NCBI RefSeq assembly: GCF_900108065.1
Contig: NZ_FNVQ01000007.1
Span: forward strand, 62,001-126,000
Source of the DNA: Marinobacterium lutimaris
Lineage (GTDB): Bacteria; Pseudomonadota; Gammaproteobacteria; Pseudomonadales; Balneatricaceae
DNA length: 64,000 bases
Reading direction: 5' to 3'
Position 1 is the first letter of the stretch. Each line of letters begins with the position of its first letter. This document shows, piece after piece, positions 27,391-35,080 of this stretch. The position numbers and the translations under genes were made by a program. The notes under the pieces are model-generated. The model was not told the DNA's origin. It worked only from the letters and a program-made list of their open reading frames with translations, and did no database searches.

Positions 27391-27446
27391 AGAAAGCTCT
27401 CCTTAGAAAGTTCTTCTAAGAAAGCTCTCGTAAGAAAGCTGTTAAG
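27391..27446 (+). repeat. Four tandem 14-bp repeats
   Basis: Units starting AGAAAG at 27391, 27405, 27419 and 27433, exactly 14 bases apart: AGAAAGCTCTCCTT, AGAAAGTTCTTCTA, AGAAAGCTCTCGTA, AGAAAGCTGTTAAG. They lie in the 3' untranslated part of the small membrane protein transcript. Confidence 0.75.
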
Positions 27447-27490
27447 CCCAGCCTGCGTAAACCGGATATCGTTGAAACTGCTCCTCGTGA

Positions 27491-27524
27491 AACAGGGCTC
27501 GCCATGTGCGGGCCCTGTTTTTTT
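27491..27524 (+). terminator. Rho-independent terminator of the 44-residue gene
   Basis: AACAGGGCTCGC pairs with GCGGGCCCTGTT (12 bp, one G-U) around CATGT, followed directly by seven T. This is the cleanest terminator in the window. It separates the small gene from the unit starting at 27622. Confidence 0.9.
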
Positions 27525-27621
27525 ATGCGCTTTTTAAACCCTGTGTTAAAACGCAGCAGGCTTCCGGTAGAGCTGATGCGGCGTATGATAGAGATCAGGG
27601 GCATTTACCGAGGAGCAGCGC

Positions 27622-27957
27622 ATGAATATCTGGGCCATGGATAAGGATCAGAGCATCCGGCATCTGTTACTGCTGTTGCAGAGTCGTTTGGGAGAAACCG
27701 CATTTGCCGTCGATGAGCAGACCAGCTGTGATCGCTGTGCGGTGTTTCTGCGGCATCCCGAAGATCCACAGCTGCGTGCTTACCTTTACACGCTCGGCCA
27801 AGAGGAGGGACGCTACGGTCTGCATCTGGAGTATCCGCCCAACTCGGCGAGTGCCGCACTCTTCGATGCGCTGGAGGGGCAGTCCCTGAACGCCGTGGTG
27901 GACAGTCTGGCTGTACACTTCGATATCCCTGTCATCGACCCGCTACCGGGTCACTGA
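27622..27957 (+). CDS. Conserved hypothetical protein, 111 residues
   Basis: A soluble protein starting MNIWAMDKDQSIRHLLLLLQ, with a Cys pair (TSCDRCAVFL) and a mixed alpha/beta pattern (LRAYLYTLGQEEGRYGLHLE). No signal peptide. GAGGAG lies eight bases before the ATG. No known family was recognised; it could be an immunity-like or SMI1-like small domain, but that is speculation. TATAAT (27966-27971), just downstream, may belong to the promoter of the next gene. Confidence 0.7.
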   Translation: MNIWAMDKDQSIRHLLLLLQSRLGETAFAVDEQTSCDRCAVFLRHPEDPQLRAYLYTLGQEEGRYGLHLEYPPNSASAALFDALEGQSLNAVVDSLAVHFDIPVIDPLPGH

Positions 27958-28003
27958 AGCCTGTCTATAATTTAACTGTTAGTTGAACTAGGCAGGTTTG
28001 CAT

Positions 28004-28411
28004 ATGGTTAATCCGGTATTGCCTCAGGTTCTTGCTGTGTTGCGCGCTCACCCGGATGGCATCAGCGAATACAGGTTGATGAAAGCGCTGGATCGGCAAC
28101 GGCTGTTCGAGGAACAACAAGGTGCGGGGCCGGGATTGCTACCGTTGTATCGCAAACATTTTCTGATTATGAATGCGCTCTATGATCTGCAGGATATTCT
28201 CTGGCAGGAGGAAAATCGTGTGCTGGAGATCTCGCCGCTGCATATCGAGCTGCACGAGCGTCAGCGGGCAGAGGCGCCGGAGCAAGAACCGGAATGGTAC
28301 CCGCAGCTCGCCGAGTATTATCTGGACTGGAACGAATACCGCGATACCACGGCGGAAGATATTGATCGGATGATGGCCGCGCTTAACGATAAACCCTCGT
28401 TACCGCATTAA
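28004..28411 (+). CDS. DnaJ-related protein, N-terminal domain type
   Basis: A 135-residue protein. The stretch [39 protein letters not shown] matches the N-terminal domain of gammaproteobacterial DnaJ-related proteins. In those proteins a J-domain usually follows, but this one stops soon after, at about residue 135, and has no HPD motif. It may be a stand-alone form. The ATG at 28004 has GCAGG upstream; a TTG two codons earlier is possible. It overlaps the yaiI stop on the other strand by 4 bp. Confidence 0.75.
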   Translation: MVNPVLPQVLAVLRAHPDGISEYRLMKALDRQRLFEEQQGAGPGLLPLYRKHFLIMNALYDLQDILWQEENRVLEISPLHIELHERQRAEAPEQEPEWYPQLAEYYLDWNEYRDTTAEDIDRMMAALNDKPSLPH

Positions 28412-28896
28412 GCGCCTTTATCCGATTCGGGCGGCTTTGCCGGGACCTGACGTTTGGCGCGTGCGATCAGCGTATCCAGGTGTCGGGCGAACTCGCGGCG
28501 GTCCGTCTGGCTAAGAGCCGCGGGGCCCGCGGTCTGGATGCCGCTGGATCTCAGTGTCTCGTAAAAGTCGCGCATGTTCAGTCGCGCTTTTACGTTGTTG
28601 GCGGTGAGCAGTTCGCCGCGGGGGCTTAGCGCCAGAGCGCCTTTCTCGATCACCTCGGCGGCCAGCGGGATATCGCTGGTAATCACCAGATCGCCGGACT
28701 CGACGCGACGCACGATCTCATTATCGGCGATGTCGAACCCCTGGCTGACCTGAATCGCCTTGATAAGTTTCGATGGCGGCGTGCGAATGTACTGATTGGC
28801 TACCAGTGTGGTTTCTATACCGGCGCGTTCGGCGGCGCGGAAAATAATCTCTTTGATCACCACCGGACAGGCGTCCGCATCTACCCAGATTTTCAT
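28408..28896 (-). CDS. yaiI: YaiI/YqxD-family (UPF0178) protein
   Basis: A 162-residue cytoplasmic protein of the UPF0178 family. It begins [20 protein letters not shown], with the acidic DADACP motif, and continues [20 protein letters not shown] and [18 protein letters not shown]. The Asp residues place it in the PIN-like/NYN nuclease superfamily by fold prediction, but no activity is established for the family. It is convergent with the preceding gene and has its own short leader. Confidence 0.9.
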   Translation of the reverse strand: MKIWVDADACPVVIKEIIFRAAERAGIETTLVANQYIRTPPSKLIKAIQVSQGFDIADNEIVRRVESGDLVITSDIPLAAEVIEKGALALSPRGELLTANNVKARLNMRDFYETLRSSGIQTAGPAALSQTDRREFARHLDTLIARAKRQVPAKPPESDKGA

Positions 28897-28986
28897 TACT
28901 GCTCTCGTTGGTTAGCTGGCGTCACTCGAGCGCGGTCGAGTGCAAGGCCGCCACTCTAGACCAGCAGCCTCACATCTACCAGTAGT

Positions 28987-29517
28987 TCAGTCAGCCCAGC
29001 CGGAGCCTATAGCCCTGAACGGCATATCCAGTTCCATTTCCGGAACCTGCAAGCCTACCCAGGCCGGGAAGGTGTTGCTGTTGGGGCCGGGGAATACGCG
29101 ATACTCATCTTTCCACGGGTAGTTTTCCACCGCCGACTGGATCTTGGGAATCAGCTCATCCGCTTTCGCGCCGCGCAGGTCATAAATGACCTCTGGACGG
29201 GCGCCGAACCAGTAGCGGTCCGGTTGATCCTGCACCGATCTCAGCACGGGGAGCCCGCGGCGCTCACGCCATCCGACCACTTCGTGAACGGTGTAGCTGT
29301 CGGCGTTGCTGGGCTTGATGGCGATCCAGGTGTGAACCGCAAATATACCGCGCCAGCCCCAGGCGTCGGCGGCATAAACCTGCACCACTGCCTCGGGCGT
29401 ATCTGCCGGAGCCGGGGCGATGCCCGCTGATTCGCGGCTGGCGGTTTGCCAGCCATCGTTGGAGCAGCCGGCGACCACTGCGGCGAGTAGAAAAATGGCG
29501 GATAAGCGTTTCAACAT
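28987..29517 (-). CDS. Lipoprotein with DUF3750-like domain
   Basis: A 176-residue predicted lipoprotein: MLKRLSAIFLLAAVVAGCSN has the lipobox VAGC with Cys18 lipidated and Ser next, which suggests outer membrane sorting. The domain that follows contains GWRGIFAVHTWIAIKPSNAD, VIYDLRGAKADELIPKI and a final NTFPAWVGLQVPEMELDMPF. These match the DUF3750 pattern as I remember it. No function is known for the family. It is a single gene. Confidence 0.78.
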   Translation of the reverse strand: MLKRLSAIFLLAAVVAGCSNDGWQTASRESAGIAPAPADTPEAVVQVYAADAWGWRGIFAVHTWIAIKPSNADSYTVHEVVGWRERRGLPVLRSVQDQPDRYWFGARPEVIYDLRGAKADELIPKIQSAVENYPWKDEYRVFPGPNSNTFPAWVGLQVPEMELDMPFRAIGSGWAD

Positions 29518-29692
29518 CTGTATCTCCTTGGTCTGACAGTTTCAGCGGCCAGCGCTTGCTCGGTGGCTAGTCGACAGCAGCGACGGCGAAGGTAGGGCGG
29601 CGAGGTACCACTGCTTGGAGCAGCAACGCTTCCTTGTCATACTGACTGCTTAAATCCTCTCTTTGTTCACGACGTTTTTTCAAGGCAGGTCC

Positions 29693-30040
29693 ATGAGCTA
29701 TACCCTGATACCCGAAGACGAAGACCGGAATCTCAAGAACATCACCACGCTTGTTTATGCTCTGCAGGCTGCCTCTTTCCTGATCGGTATTACCTTCCTG
29801 GTCGCGGTGATCATCAATTACGTGAAGCAGCCCGACGTACGCGGAACCTTCTATGAGTCGCACTTCCGCTGGCAGATACGCACCTTCTGGTTCAGTCTTT
29901 TCTGGTTTATTACCGGCTTTCTGTCGGTGATTATCCTGGTGGGTTACGCGATTCTTGCTATCAATACGGTCTGGGTAATCTATCGGATTATCAAGGGCTG
30001 GCTCAGGCTCAGCGAAGGCAAGCCGATGTATGTCTGGTGA
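29693..30040 (+). CDS. Small inner membrane protein (DUF4870-like)
   Basis: A 115-residue protein with three hydrophobic helices: LVYALQAASFLIGITFLVAV, FWFSLFWFITGFLSVIIL and VGYAILAINTVWVIYRIIKG. It ends RLSEGKPMYVW. The spacing and the ESHFRWQIRTFW motif are those of DUF4870-type or TMEM-like membrane proteins. I chose the ATG at 29693 because AAGGCAGG lies upstream; the longer frame begins at an implausible site. Function unknown. It stands alone between divergent and convergent genes. Confidence 0.78.
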   Translation: MSYTLIPEDEDRNLKNITTLVYALQAASFLIGITFLVAVIINYVKQPDVRGTFYESHFRWQIRTFWFSLFWFITGFLSVIILVGYAILAINTVWVIYRIIKGWLRLSEGKPMYVW

Positions 30041-30190
30041 CTCCAGAAGCTGATGAGCAAAAAGCCCTGGCCTGAATTAAACGGTAAAGAGTAGCTGGGA
30101 AAGATTAGCTGGGAGATAGCAGCTTTGAGAGACGGGCCGACGGCTGGGCCGGCCCGGCAGGGATGGTTTAACGCGGCTTAGTCGCTAAGC

Positions 30191-30757
30191 CTAGCTGTTG
30201 AGCAGGGCCATAAACTGAGAAAGCCAGGCCGGATGCGCGGGCCAGGCCGGCGCGGTGACCAGGTTGCCATCGGTGGTGGCCTGATCGACTTCGATCTCAG
30301 CGAACTCGCCACCGGCCAGACGTACCTCCGGTGAACAGGCCGGATAGGCCGAGCAGCGACGGCCTTTCAGCACATCGGCGGCGGCCAGCAACTGGGCGCC
30401 ATGACAGATCGCAGCCACCGGTTTGTTGGTGTCGAAGAAGTGGCGCACCATCTCGATCACTCTCCCGTTCAGACGCAGATATTCCGGTGCGCGACCGCCG
30501 GGGATCACCAGTGCGTCATAGGCGGCGGGGTCGATCTCGTCGAAACTGGCATTCAGCGCGAAGCGATGCCCCGGCTTTTCGCTGTAGGTCTGATCACCTT
30601 CAAAGTCATGGATCGCAGTGGCCACGCTGTCACCGGCCTTCTTATCCGGACACACCGCGTCCACCTGGTGGCCTACCGCAAGCAGGGTCTGGAAGGGCAC
30701 CATGGTTTCGTAATCTTCGGTGAAGTCGCCGGTGATCATCAGAATCTTTTTGCTCAT
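30191..30757 (-). CDS. DJ-1/PfpI-family protein
   Basis: A 188-residue cytoplasmic protein of the glutamine amidotransferase-like DJ-1/PfpI superfamily. The nucleophile elbow AICHGAQLL puts Cys in the usual place (about residue 117) with a following His. [13 protein letters not shown] and the opening [17 protein letters not shown] are also typical. Relatives act as protein deglycases, chaperones or proteases. The ATG at 30755-30757 has GGAGAG upstream; a GTG one codon earlier opens the frame. A GGCTTAG/CTAAGCC hairpin (30175-30191) sits on the stop codon and could end the transcript. Confidence 0.88.
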   Translation of the reverse strand: MSKKILMITGDFTEDYETMVPFQTLLAVGHQVDAVCPDKKAGDSVATAIHDFEGDQTYSEKPGHRFALNASFDEIDPAAYDALVIPGGRAPEYLRLNGRVIEMVRHFFDTNKPVAAICHGAQLLAAADVLKGRRCSAYPACSPEVRLAGGEFAEIEVDQATTDGNLVTAPAWPAHPAWLSQFMALLNS

Positions 30758-30860
30758 CACTCTCTCCTTGATGGAATGCCTTGATAAAACGCCTTAAACG
30801 CGCGAACACAATGAGTGGGAACGTCGCTCAAGGGAATTGTTCCGGCTGAGTTATCGGCGC

Positions 30861-31658
30861 TTAGCCGCCGAAAAACCTTGCGACCAGCTCGCTGGTTGAG
30901 AGCCCGAACCGGTCCAGCAGCAGTTTAGCCGACATGAGCAGAGTGATGATGACAATCAGTGGCCGTACCAGGCTCGTTCCGCGGCTGACCACCAGCCGTG
31001 CGCCGAGCTGGCCACCGATCAGCTGACCGGCGGCCATGGCGAAACCGGCAATCCAGACGATGTGTCCGCTGAACAGGAAAAACAGCAGCGAGGCGAGGTT
31101 GGAGGTGAAGTTGAGTACCTTGGTGTGCGCCGTGGCGCGGGCCAGGCCAAAGCCTGCCAGGGAGACAAAGGCGAGGGTGAAAAAGGTGCCGGTGCCCGGG
31201 CCGAAAAAGCCATCGTAAAAACCGATCGCGAAAGTAATCGCGGTGCTGAACAGCAGCACGCTGATGCGCCGGTCACGGTCCTGATCACCGATCTTTGGTG
31301 AAAACGCGAAGTAGAGCGCAATCAGTATCAGCAGTGCCGGCATGATCGCTGCGAGAATACTGCTGTCGATCAGCTGCACCATCACCGTGCCCAGTGCCGA
31401 GCCAATAAAGGTGCAGATGATCATCGTGCGCATCTCACGCAGATTCACCAGACGTTTGCGGACAAAGTAGAGTGTTGCGGCCAGGGTGCCGAAGCTGCCC
31501 TGCAGCTTGTTGGTGGCGAGTGCCTGCACCGGGCTGAGGCCGCTGGCGAGAAGTACCGGCAGGGTGATCAGGCCGCCGCCGCCGGCGATGGCGTCGATGG
31601 TGCCGGCGCCAAGGCCGGTGAGCAATAGTAGCAGGATCAGGCTGAGATCCAGTTCCAT
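30861..31658 (-). CDS. TauE/SafE-family sulfite/sulfonate exporter (TSUP)
   Basis: A 265-residue inner membrane protein of the TSUP family with about eight helices. Both TauE half-repeats are visible: LTGLGAGTIDAIAGGGGLITLP near the N-terminus and IGFYDGFFGPGTGTFFTLAF near the middle. TSUP members export sulfite, sulfoacetate or related anions. It is divergent from the sulfonate-type ABC operon and about 3.4 kb from the sulfite dehydrogenase genes, so export of sulfite or a sulfonate is plausible. The DAIAGGGGL motif is perfectly kept. Confidence 0.9.
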   Translation of the reverse strand: MELDLSLILLLLLTGLGAGTIDAIAGGGGLITLPVLLASGLSPVQALATNKLQGSFGTLAATLYFVRKRLVNLREMRTMIICTFIGSALGTVMVQLIDSSILAAIMPALLILIALYFAFSPKIGDQDRDRRISVLLFSTAITFAIGFYDGFFGPGTGTFFTLAFVSLAGFGLARATAHTKVLNFTSNLASLLFFLFSGHIVWIAGFAMAAGQLIGGQLGARLVVSRGTSLVRPLIVIITLLMSAKLLLDRFGLSTSELVARFFGG

Positions 31659-31903
31659 GGTGCGAGTGTCCTGGGTGGCGAGTGTGTGGGTGCTGCTTTG
31701 AAAGTACAGCGGCGCGGTGAATTATCCCGGAAAAGGTTCGCAACGTCTGCTGCGGCGGAAATAACACTGAAGGGAAAGGAAACGGCAGGGATTACATTCG
31801 TAACTATTGATATTGCCAAAAGATCTTAATCTGACCTTTTTACTTTGTTTTTGTTTATATAGCATTGTCTCCTCAGATTTACACTTCATCCGGAGTTTCA
31901 ATC

Positions 31904-32923
31904 ATGCGTCGTCTATTTGCTCTCGTCTCCGTCCTGTTAATGGGCTGGAGCGGTCTTGCCTTTGCGGCGGACAAATCCCTGGAGGTCGGTTACATGCCGA
32001 TTATCCCGGTATCCCAGTCCTTCGTTGTGCTGGAAGGGGATACCCTGGACCAGGCGGGCGTCAGCGATCCCGACCTGATCAAGTTCCAGAACGGCCCCGC
32101 CATTGTTCAGGCGTTGCTGGCCGGTCAGCTTGATGTGGCTTACATGGGCATCGGTCCGGCCATGGTGGCTCGCGCCAAGGGCGCGGATATCAAGGTAGTG
32201 GCCTCCAACGTGGTTGAGCAGATCAGCCTGATCTCTCTGGGTGAGCTGGCTCCCTATTTTACCGATGGCGAAGCGGCCACAGCCTTTGCACGTTTCCAGG
32301 CGGACAAGGGACGCAAAGCGGTGATCACCACCTTCCCCCAGGGTTCGGTGCCGGAAACCGTGCTGCAGTACTGGTTGCGTAATCAGCTGGGCCTGAGTGA
32401 ACAGCAGATCAACGACAATATCGACATCATCTATCAGGGTGCGGCCCAGGTGCAGCAGTCATTGATGACCGGCGCGGTAGATGGCGCTGCGATTCTGGAG
32501 CCGATCGTCAGTATCGTGCTTGATCGCAAGGATGACGCCCAGGTGGTTGCCGCTGGCTCCGAGATGTTCCCGCATCAGCCGGGTGCTGTCCTGGCGGTGC
32601 GGGAAAGCTTGATCGAAGAGCAGCCGGAACTGGTCAAGGCGCTGGTGAAAGCGCATATCGATGCGACCAACCTGTTGCGTGACCAGCCGGAAGAAGCCGC
32701 CAAGGCAGTGGGCAAGTATGTTGGCGGCGGTCGTCTGCCGGCGGATATCGTGCTCAAGGCGCTGCAGCGCTCCCACGATCAGTTCCAGGCCGATCCCAAC
32801 GCGATTATCGATGGCACCCGCACCATGCGCGATTTCCAGGCAGAGCTGGGTACGCTGAAAGCAGACGTGGACCTGAGCACCCTGTTCGATACCCGTTTCT
32901 ACGATGAGCTGGTTCAGGAGTAA
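31904..32923 (+). CDS. Sulfonate/nitrate-type ABC binding protein
   Basis: A 339-residue periplasmic binding protein of the SsuA/TauA/NMT1 class. The signal peptide is MRRLFALVSVLLMGWSGLAFA. The mature part starts LEVGYMPIIPVSQSFVV, then shows FQNGPAIVQALLAGQLDVAY and IGPAMVARAKGADIKVVA, typical of this class. I chose the ATG at 31904 (GGAG upstream, clean signal peptide). It begins an operon with a permease, an ATPase and a DsrE-like gene. The ligand may be an aliphatic sulfonate or another organosulfur compound; taurine, alkanesulfonate and nitrate binders cannot be separated by eye. Confidence 0.9.
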   Translation: MRRLFALVSVLLMGWSGLAFAADKSLEVGYMPIIPVSQSFVVLEGDTLDQAGVSDPDLIKFQNGPAIVQALLAGQLDVAYMGIGPAMVARAKGADIKVVASNVVEQISLISLGELAPYFTDGEAATAFARFQADKGRKAVITTFPQGSVPETVLQYWLRNQLGLSEQQINDNIDIIYQGAAQVQQSLMTGAVDGAAILEPIVSIVLDRKDDAQVVAAGSEMFPHQPGAVLAVRESLIEEQPELVKALVKAHIDATNLLRDQPEEAAKAVGKYVGGGRLPADIVLKALQRSHDQFQADPNAIIDGTRTMRDFQAELGTLKADVDLSTLFDTRFYDELVQE

Positions 32924-32932
32924 ACGGGCGCA

Positions 32933-33715
32933 ATGACGCAACAGGTGCATCCTCTGGCTCGCTCCCCTTGGGGGCGGGCCCTGCTTGGTTTAATTGGCGT
33001 GGCGGCGTTTGTCGCGCTGTGGAAATTTGCCCAGGTCTCCGGCTGGGCGCCCTCCGGTACTATTCCCGATCCTTTTCTGCTGCCGCAGGCGCTGATGGAT
33101 GAGTGGAACTCGGATCGTCTGATGCCGGCAATAATGTCGAGCCTGGTGCATTACGCCTGGGGGCTGGCGCTGGGCACCCTGTTCGGTTTCCTGGTCGGTA
33201 CAGTGGCCGCATCCTCATCCATGATGGATGCGCTGCACGCCTGGCTGGCGCGTATTCTGCGTCCGATTCCGCCACTGGCCTGGGTGGTATTCGCCATCGC
33301 CTGGTTCAAGGTCAGCCACGCCGGTGCTGCGTTCGTCATCGCCATCGGTGTGTTCTGGGTGAACTACTTTGCCACCTATTCCGCCGTACGCCATGTGGAC
33401 CCGAAATACTATGAGCTGGCGCGCGCTTTTGGCCAGAACGGTTATCTGCGCCAGGCGTTGCAGGTGACTCTGCCGGGTGCGGCGCCGGGGATCTTCTCAG
33501 GTATCCGCACCGGTATCGGCCAGGCGTGGATGACGCTGATTGCTGCCGAGTTGCTTGGTGTGCCGGGCATGGGGCAGGAGATGAACTCCGCTGCCGGTGT
33601 CGGCGCCTATGAGGCGGTTGTTGTCTACATGCTGGTTATCTCGCTGGTATATACCCTCAGCGATACTCTTTTTGCCCTGGTCGAGAAGCGAGTCCTCACA
33701 TGGCGTCCATCCTGA
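32933..33715 (+). CDS. Sulfonate/nitrate-type ABC permease
   Basis: A 260-residue inner membrane permease like SsuC and TauC. Six helices are predicted. The coupling motif is LARAFGQNGYLRQALQVTLP-GAAPGIFSGIRTG, followed by WMTLIAAELLGVPGMGQEMN, which is close to the family consensus. It starts 9 bp after the binding protein gene and overlaps the ATPase gene by 16 bp. No special start problem; the ATG is preceded by a purine-rich GGGCGC stretch. Confidence 0.9.
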   Translation: MTQQVHPLARSPWGRALLGLIGVAAFVALWKFAQVSGWAPSGTIPDPFLLPQALMDEWNSDRLMPAIMSSLVHYAWGLALGTLFGFLVGTVAASSSMMDALHAWLARILRPIPPLAWVVFAIAWFKVSHAGAAFVIAIGVFWVNYFATYSAVRHVDPKYYELARAFGQNGYLRQALQVTLPGAAPGIFSGIRTGIGQAWMTLIAAELLGVPGMGQEMNSAAGVGAYEAVVVYMLVISLVYTLSDTLFALVEKRVLTWRPS

Positions 33716-34431
33716 ATATCGAGAATCTCAGCTATCACTACGGCAACAGCGAGAGCCCGGTCTTCAGCGGGCTGGACCTGCGGGTTGAACCGGGTGAATT
33801 TATCGCCGTGGTGGGCGGTTCCGGCGTGGGTAAGTCTACGCTGCTGCGTTGCGTCGCTGGCCTTGCCGAATCCAGCGGCGGCTCGATCTCCCTTAACGTT
33901 CCTCATGACGATACCCGCCGCCGCCGCGGTATCGTTTTCCAGGATGGCCGGCTGATGCCCTGGCGCCGGCTGCGTGCAAACGTGGCTTACGGCCTCAAGG
34001 GCCTGAAGCTGACCGCTGAGCAGAAACGCGAACGCGTCGACGAAGTGCTCAAGCTCGCGCGCCTGGATGAGCTGGCCGATCGCTGGCCGCACCAGCTTTC
34101 CGGTGGCCAGGTGCAGCGTGGCGGTATCGCCCGTGCCCTGGCGGTTCATCCGCATCTGCTGCTGATGGATGAGCCGTTCAGCGCAGTGGATGCGATCACC
34201 CGTCGCCACCTGCAGGATCAGCTGCTGGCGATCTGGGAGCAGACCCGCAAGGCGGTGCTGTTCATAACCCATGATATCGAAGAAGCGGTTTACCTGGCCG
34301 ACCGTGTCATCGTGCTGGCCGGATCGCCTGCTAAAATTGCAATGGACCGTCGGATCGATCTGCCGCGGCCGCGTGGACGCGGCGCCGAAGAGCTGCAGAA
34401 CCTGGCGGATGAAATCTCCCGAGCCATCTGA
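33700..34431 (+). CDS. Sulfonate/nitrate-type ABC ATPase
   Basis: A 243-residue ATP-binding subunit like SsuB/TauB. Walker A is VGGSGVGKSTLLRCVAG, the Q-loop is FQDGRLMPW, the signature is LSGGQVQRGGIARALAVHP, Walker B is LLMDEPFSAVDAIT, and the switch His is in FITHDIEEAVYLADR. The consensus LSGGQ-x-QR-V/G is kept. It overlaps the permease gene and is followed after 17 bp by the DsrE-like gene, so the four genes are likely one operon. Confidence 0.93.
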   Translation: MASILNIENLSYHYGNSESPVFSGLDLRVEPGEFIAVVGGSGVGKSTLLRCVAGLAESSGGSISLNVPHDDTRRRRGIVFQDGRLMPWRRLRANVAYGLKGLKLTAEQKRERVDEVLKLARLDELADRWPHQLSGGQVQRGGIARALAVHPHLLLMDEPFSAVDAITRRHLQDQLLAIWEQTRKAVLFITHDIEEAVYLADRVIVLAGSPAKIAMDRRIDLPRPRGRGAEELQNLADEISRAI

Positions 34432-34448
34432 TTGTTGAGGATTGACCC

Positions 34449-34751
34449 ATGGCGGCGATCAAACTGATGATCCACGCGCCCACTCCCGAGGCGCTCAAGC
34501 GTGCACAGAACAATGCTCGTAACCTGCTCAAACTTGAGGATGACGCCGAGGTTGAGATCGTCGTCAACGGTCCGGCGGCGGCCGTGGCTGTTTTGATTAC
34601 CGACGCGGAAATTTTGCCACTGCTGGTGCTCTGCCGTAACAGCCTGGACGGGCAGCAACTACAGGAGCCCGAGGGCGTGCGTGTGGTTGCAGCGGCGGTA
34701 CAGCATCTGGCGCGACAGCAGGCGGCTGGATGGGCTTATATCCGAGCGTAA
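34449..34751 (+). CDS. DsrE/DsrF-like small protein (COG1416 type)
   Basis: A 100-residue cytoplasmic protein, MAAIKLMIHAPTPEALKRAQ, then AEVEIVVNGPAAAVAV and LVLCRNSLDGQQLQ, ending QAAGWAYIRA. The HAPTPEAL start and Cys-x-Asn-Ser-Leu element are those of the DsrE-fold COG1416 family. Its Cys could carry sulfane sulfur as in DsrE/TusD, but this family is not proven to. It follows the sulfonate-type ATPase by 17 bp, and sulfite dehydrogenase genes follow, so a sulfur role fits. Confidence 0.82.
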   Translation: MAAIKLMIHAPTPEALKRAQNNARNLLKLEDDAEVEIVVNGPAAAVAVLITDAEILPLLVLCRNSLDGQQLQEPEGVRVVAAAVQHLARQQAAGWAYIRA

Positions 34752-34758
34752 GCTCGGA
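34741..34758 (+). terminator. Hairpin ending the ABC-dsrE operon
   Basis: TCCGAGC and GCTCGGA, a perfect 7-bp stem closed by a GTAA (GNRA) tetraloop, span the dsrE-like stop codon. The following GCGCGTTTAT is only weakly T-rich, so termination may be partial. Confidence 0.45.
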
Positions 34759-34843
34759 GCGCGTTTATAATTCCGAATGTTATTAGAATATTTTTATATA
34801 AGGAAAGACGAATTTAAAGTGGGCTGCTAGGCTTGAAGCCGAG

Positions 34844-34891
34844 GTTGAATGAAACCGACGTTCAATGAAACCAACGTTCAATGAAACCAAA
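34844..34891 (+). repeat. Three 16-bp direct repeats upstream of sulfite dehydrogenase genes
   Basis: GTTGAATGAAACCGAC, GTTCAATGAAACCAAC and GTTCAATGAAACCAAA follow one another without a gap. They lie about 190 bp before the sulfite dehydrogenase ATG in a 329-bp gap (34752-35080) that contains no gene. A further perfect 8-bp stem CGTTATTC/GAATAACG lies at 35004-35025. The repeats may be binding sites for a transcription activator; the spacing of 16 bp is about one and a half helical turns. Confidence 0.75.
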
Positions 34892-35003
34892 AGTGTTTCG
34901 GCTGGTTGCCCGGGAGGCCCCGATTTAAAACATCGCTCCCCTGACTGGCTCCGAAGGGTGATACCTATAAAAATATGCCCGGTAAACAGTGAAGGTCTGA
35001 CGC

Positions 35004-35025
35004 CGTTATTCGACACGGAATAACG
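35004..35025 (+). other. Hairpin in the leader of the sulfite dehydrogenase gene
   Basis: CGTTATTC (35004-35011) pairs with GAATAACG (35018-35025) around GACACG, 56 bases before the start codon. It could be an RNA stem or an operator; no T run follows. Confidence 0.5.
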
Positions 35026-35080
35026 TGATCGCTTGCCTGTCACGCGTAACTCCTGAACCGGGCCCTTAGGAGAGTGCGTG

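Noticed and set aside
27391-27446. CRISPR-like array
   Set aside because: Repeats of 14 bp are contiguous, with no spacers and no cas genes in the window.
34892-35080. Molybdenum cofactor or other riboswitch before the sulfite dehydrogenase
   Set aside because: The leader has hairpins, but I could not match it to the Moco motif or to any riboswitch core I know.
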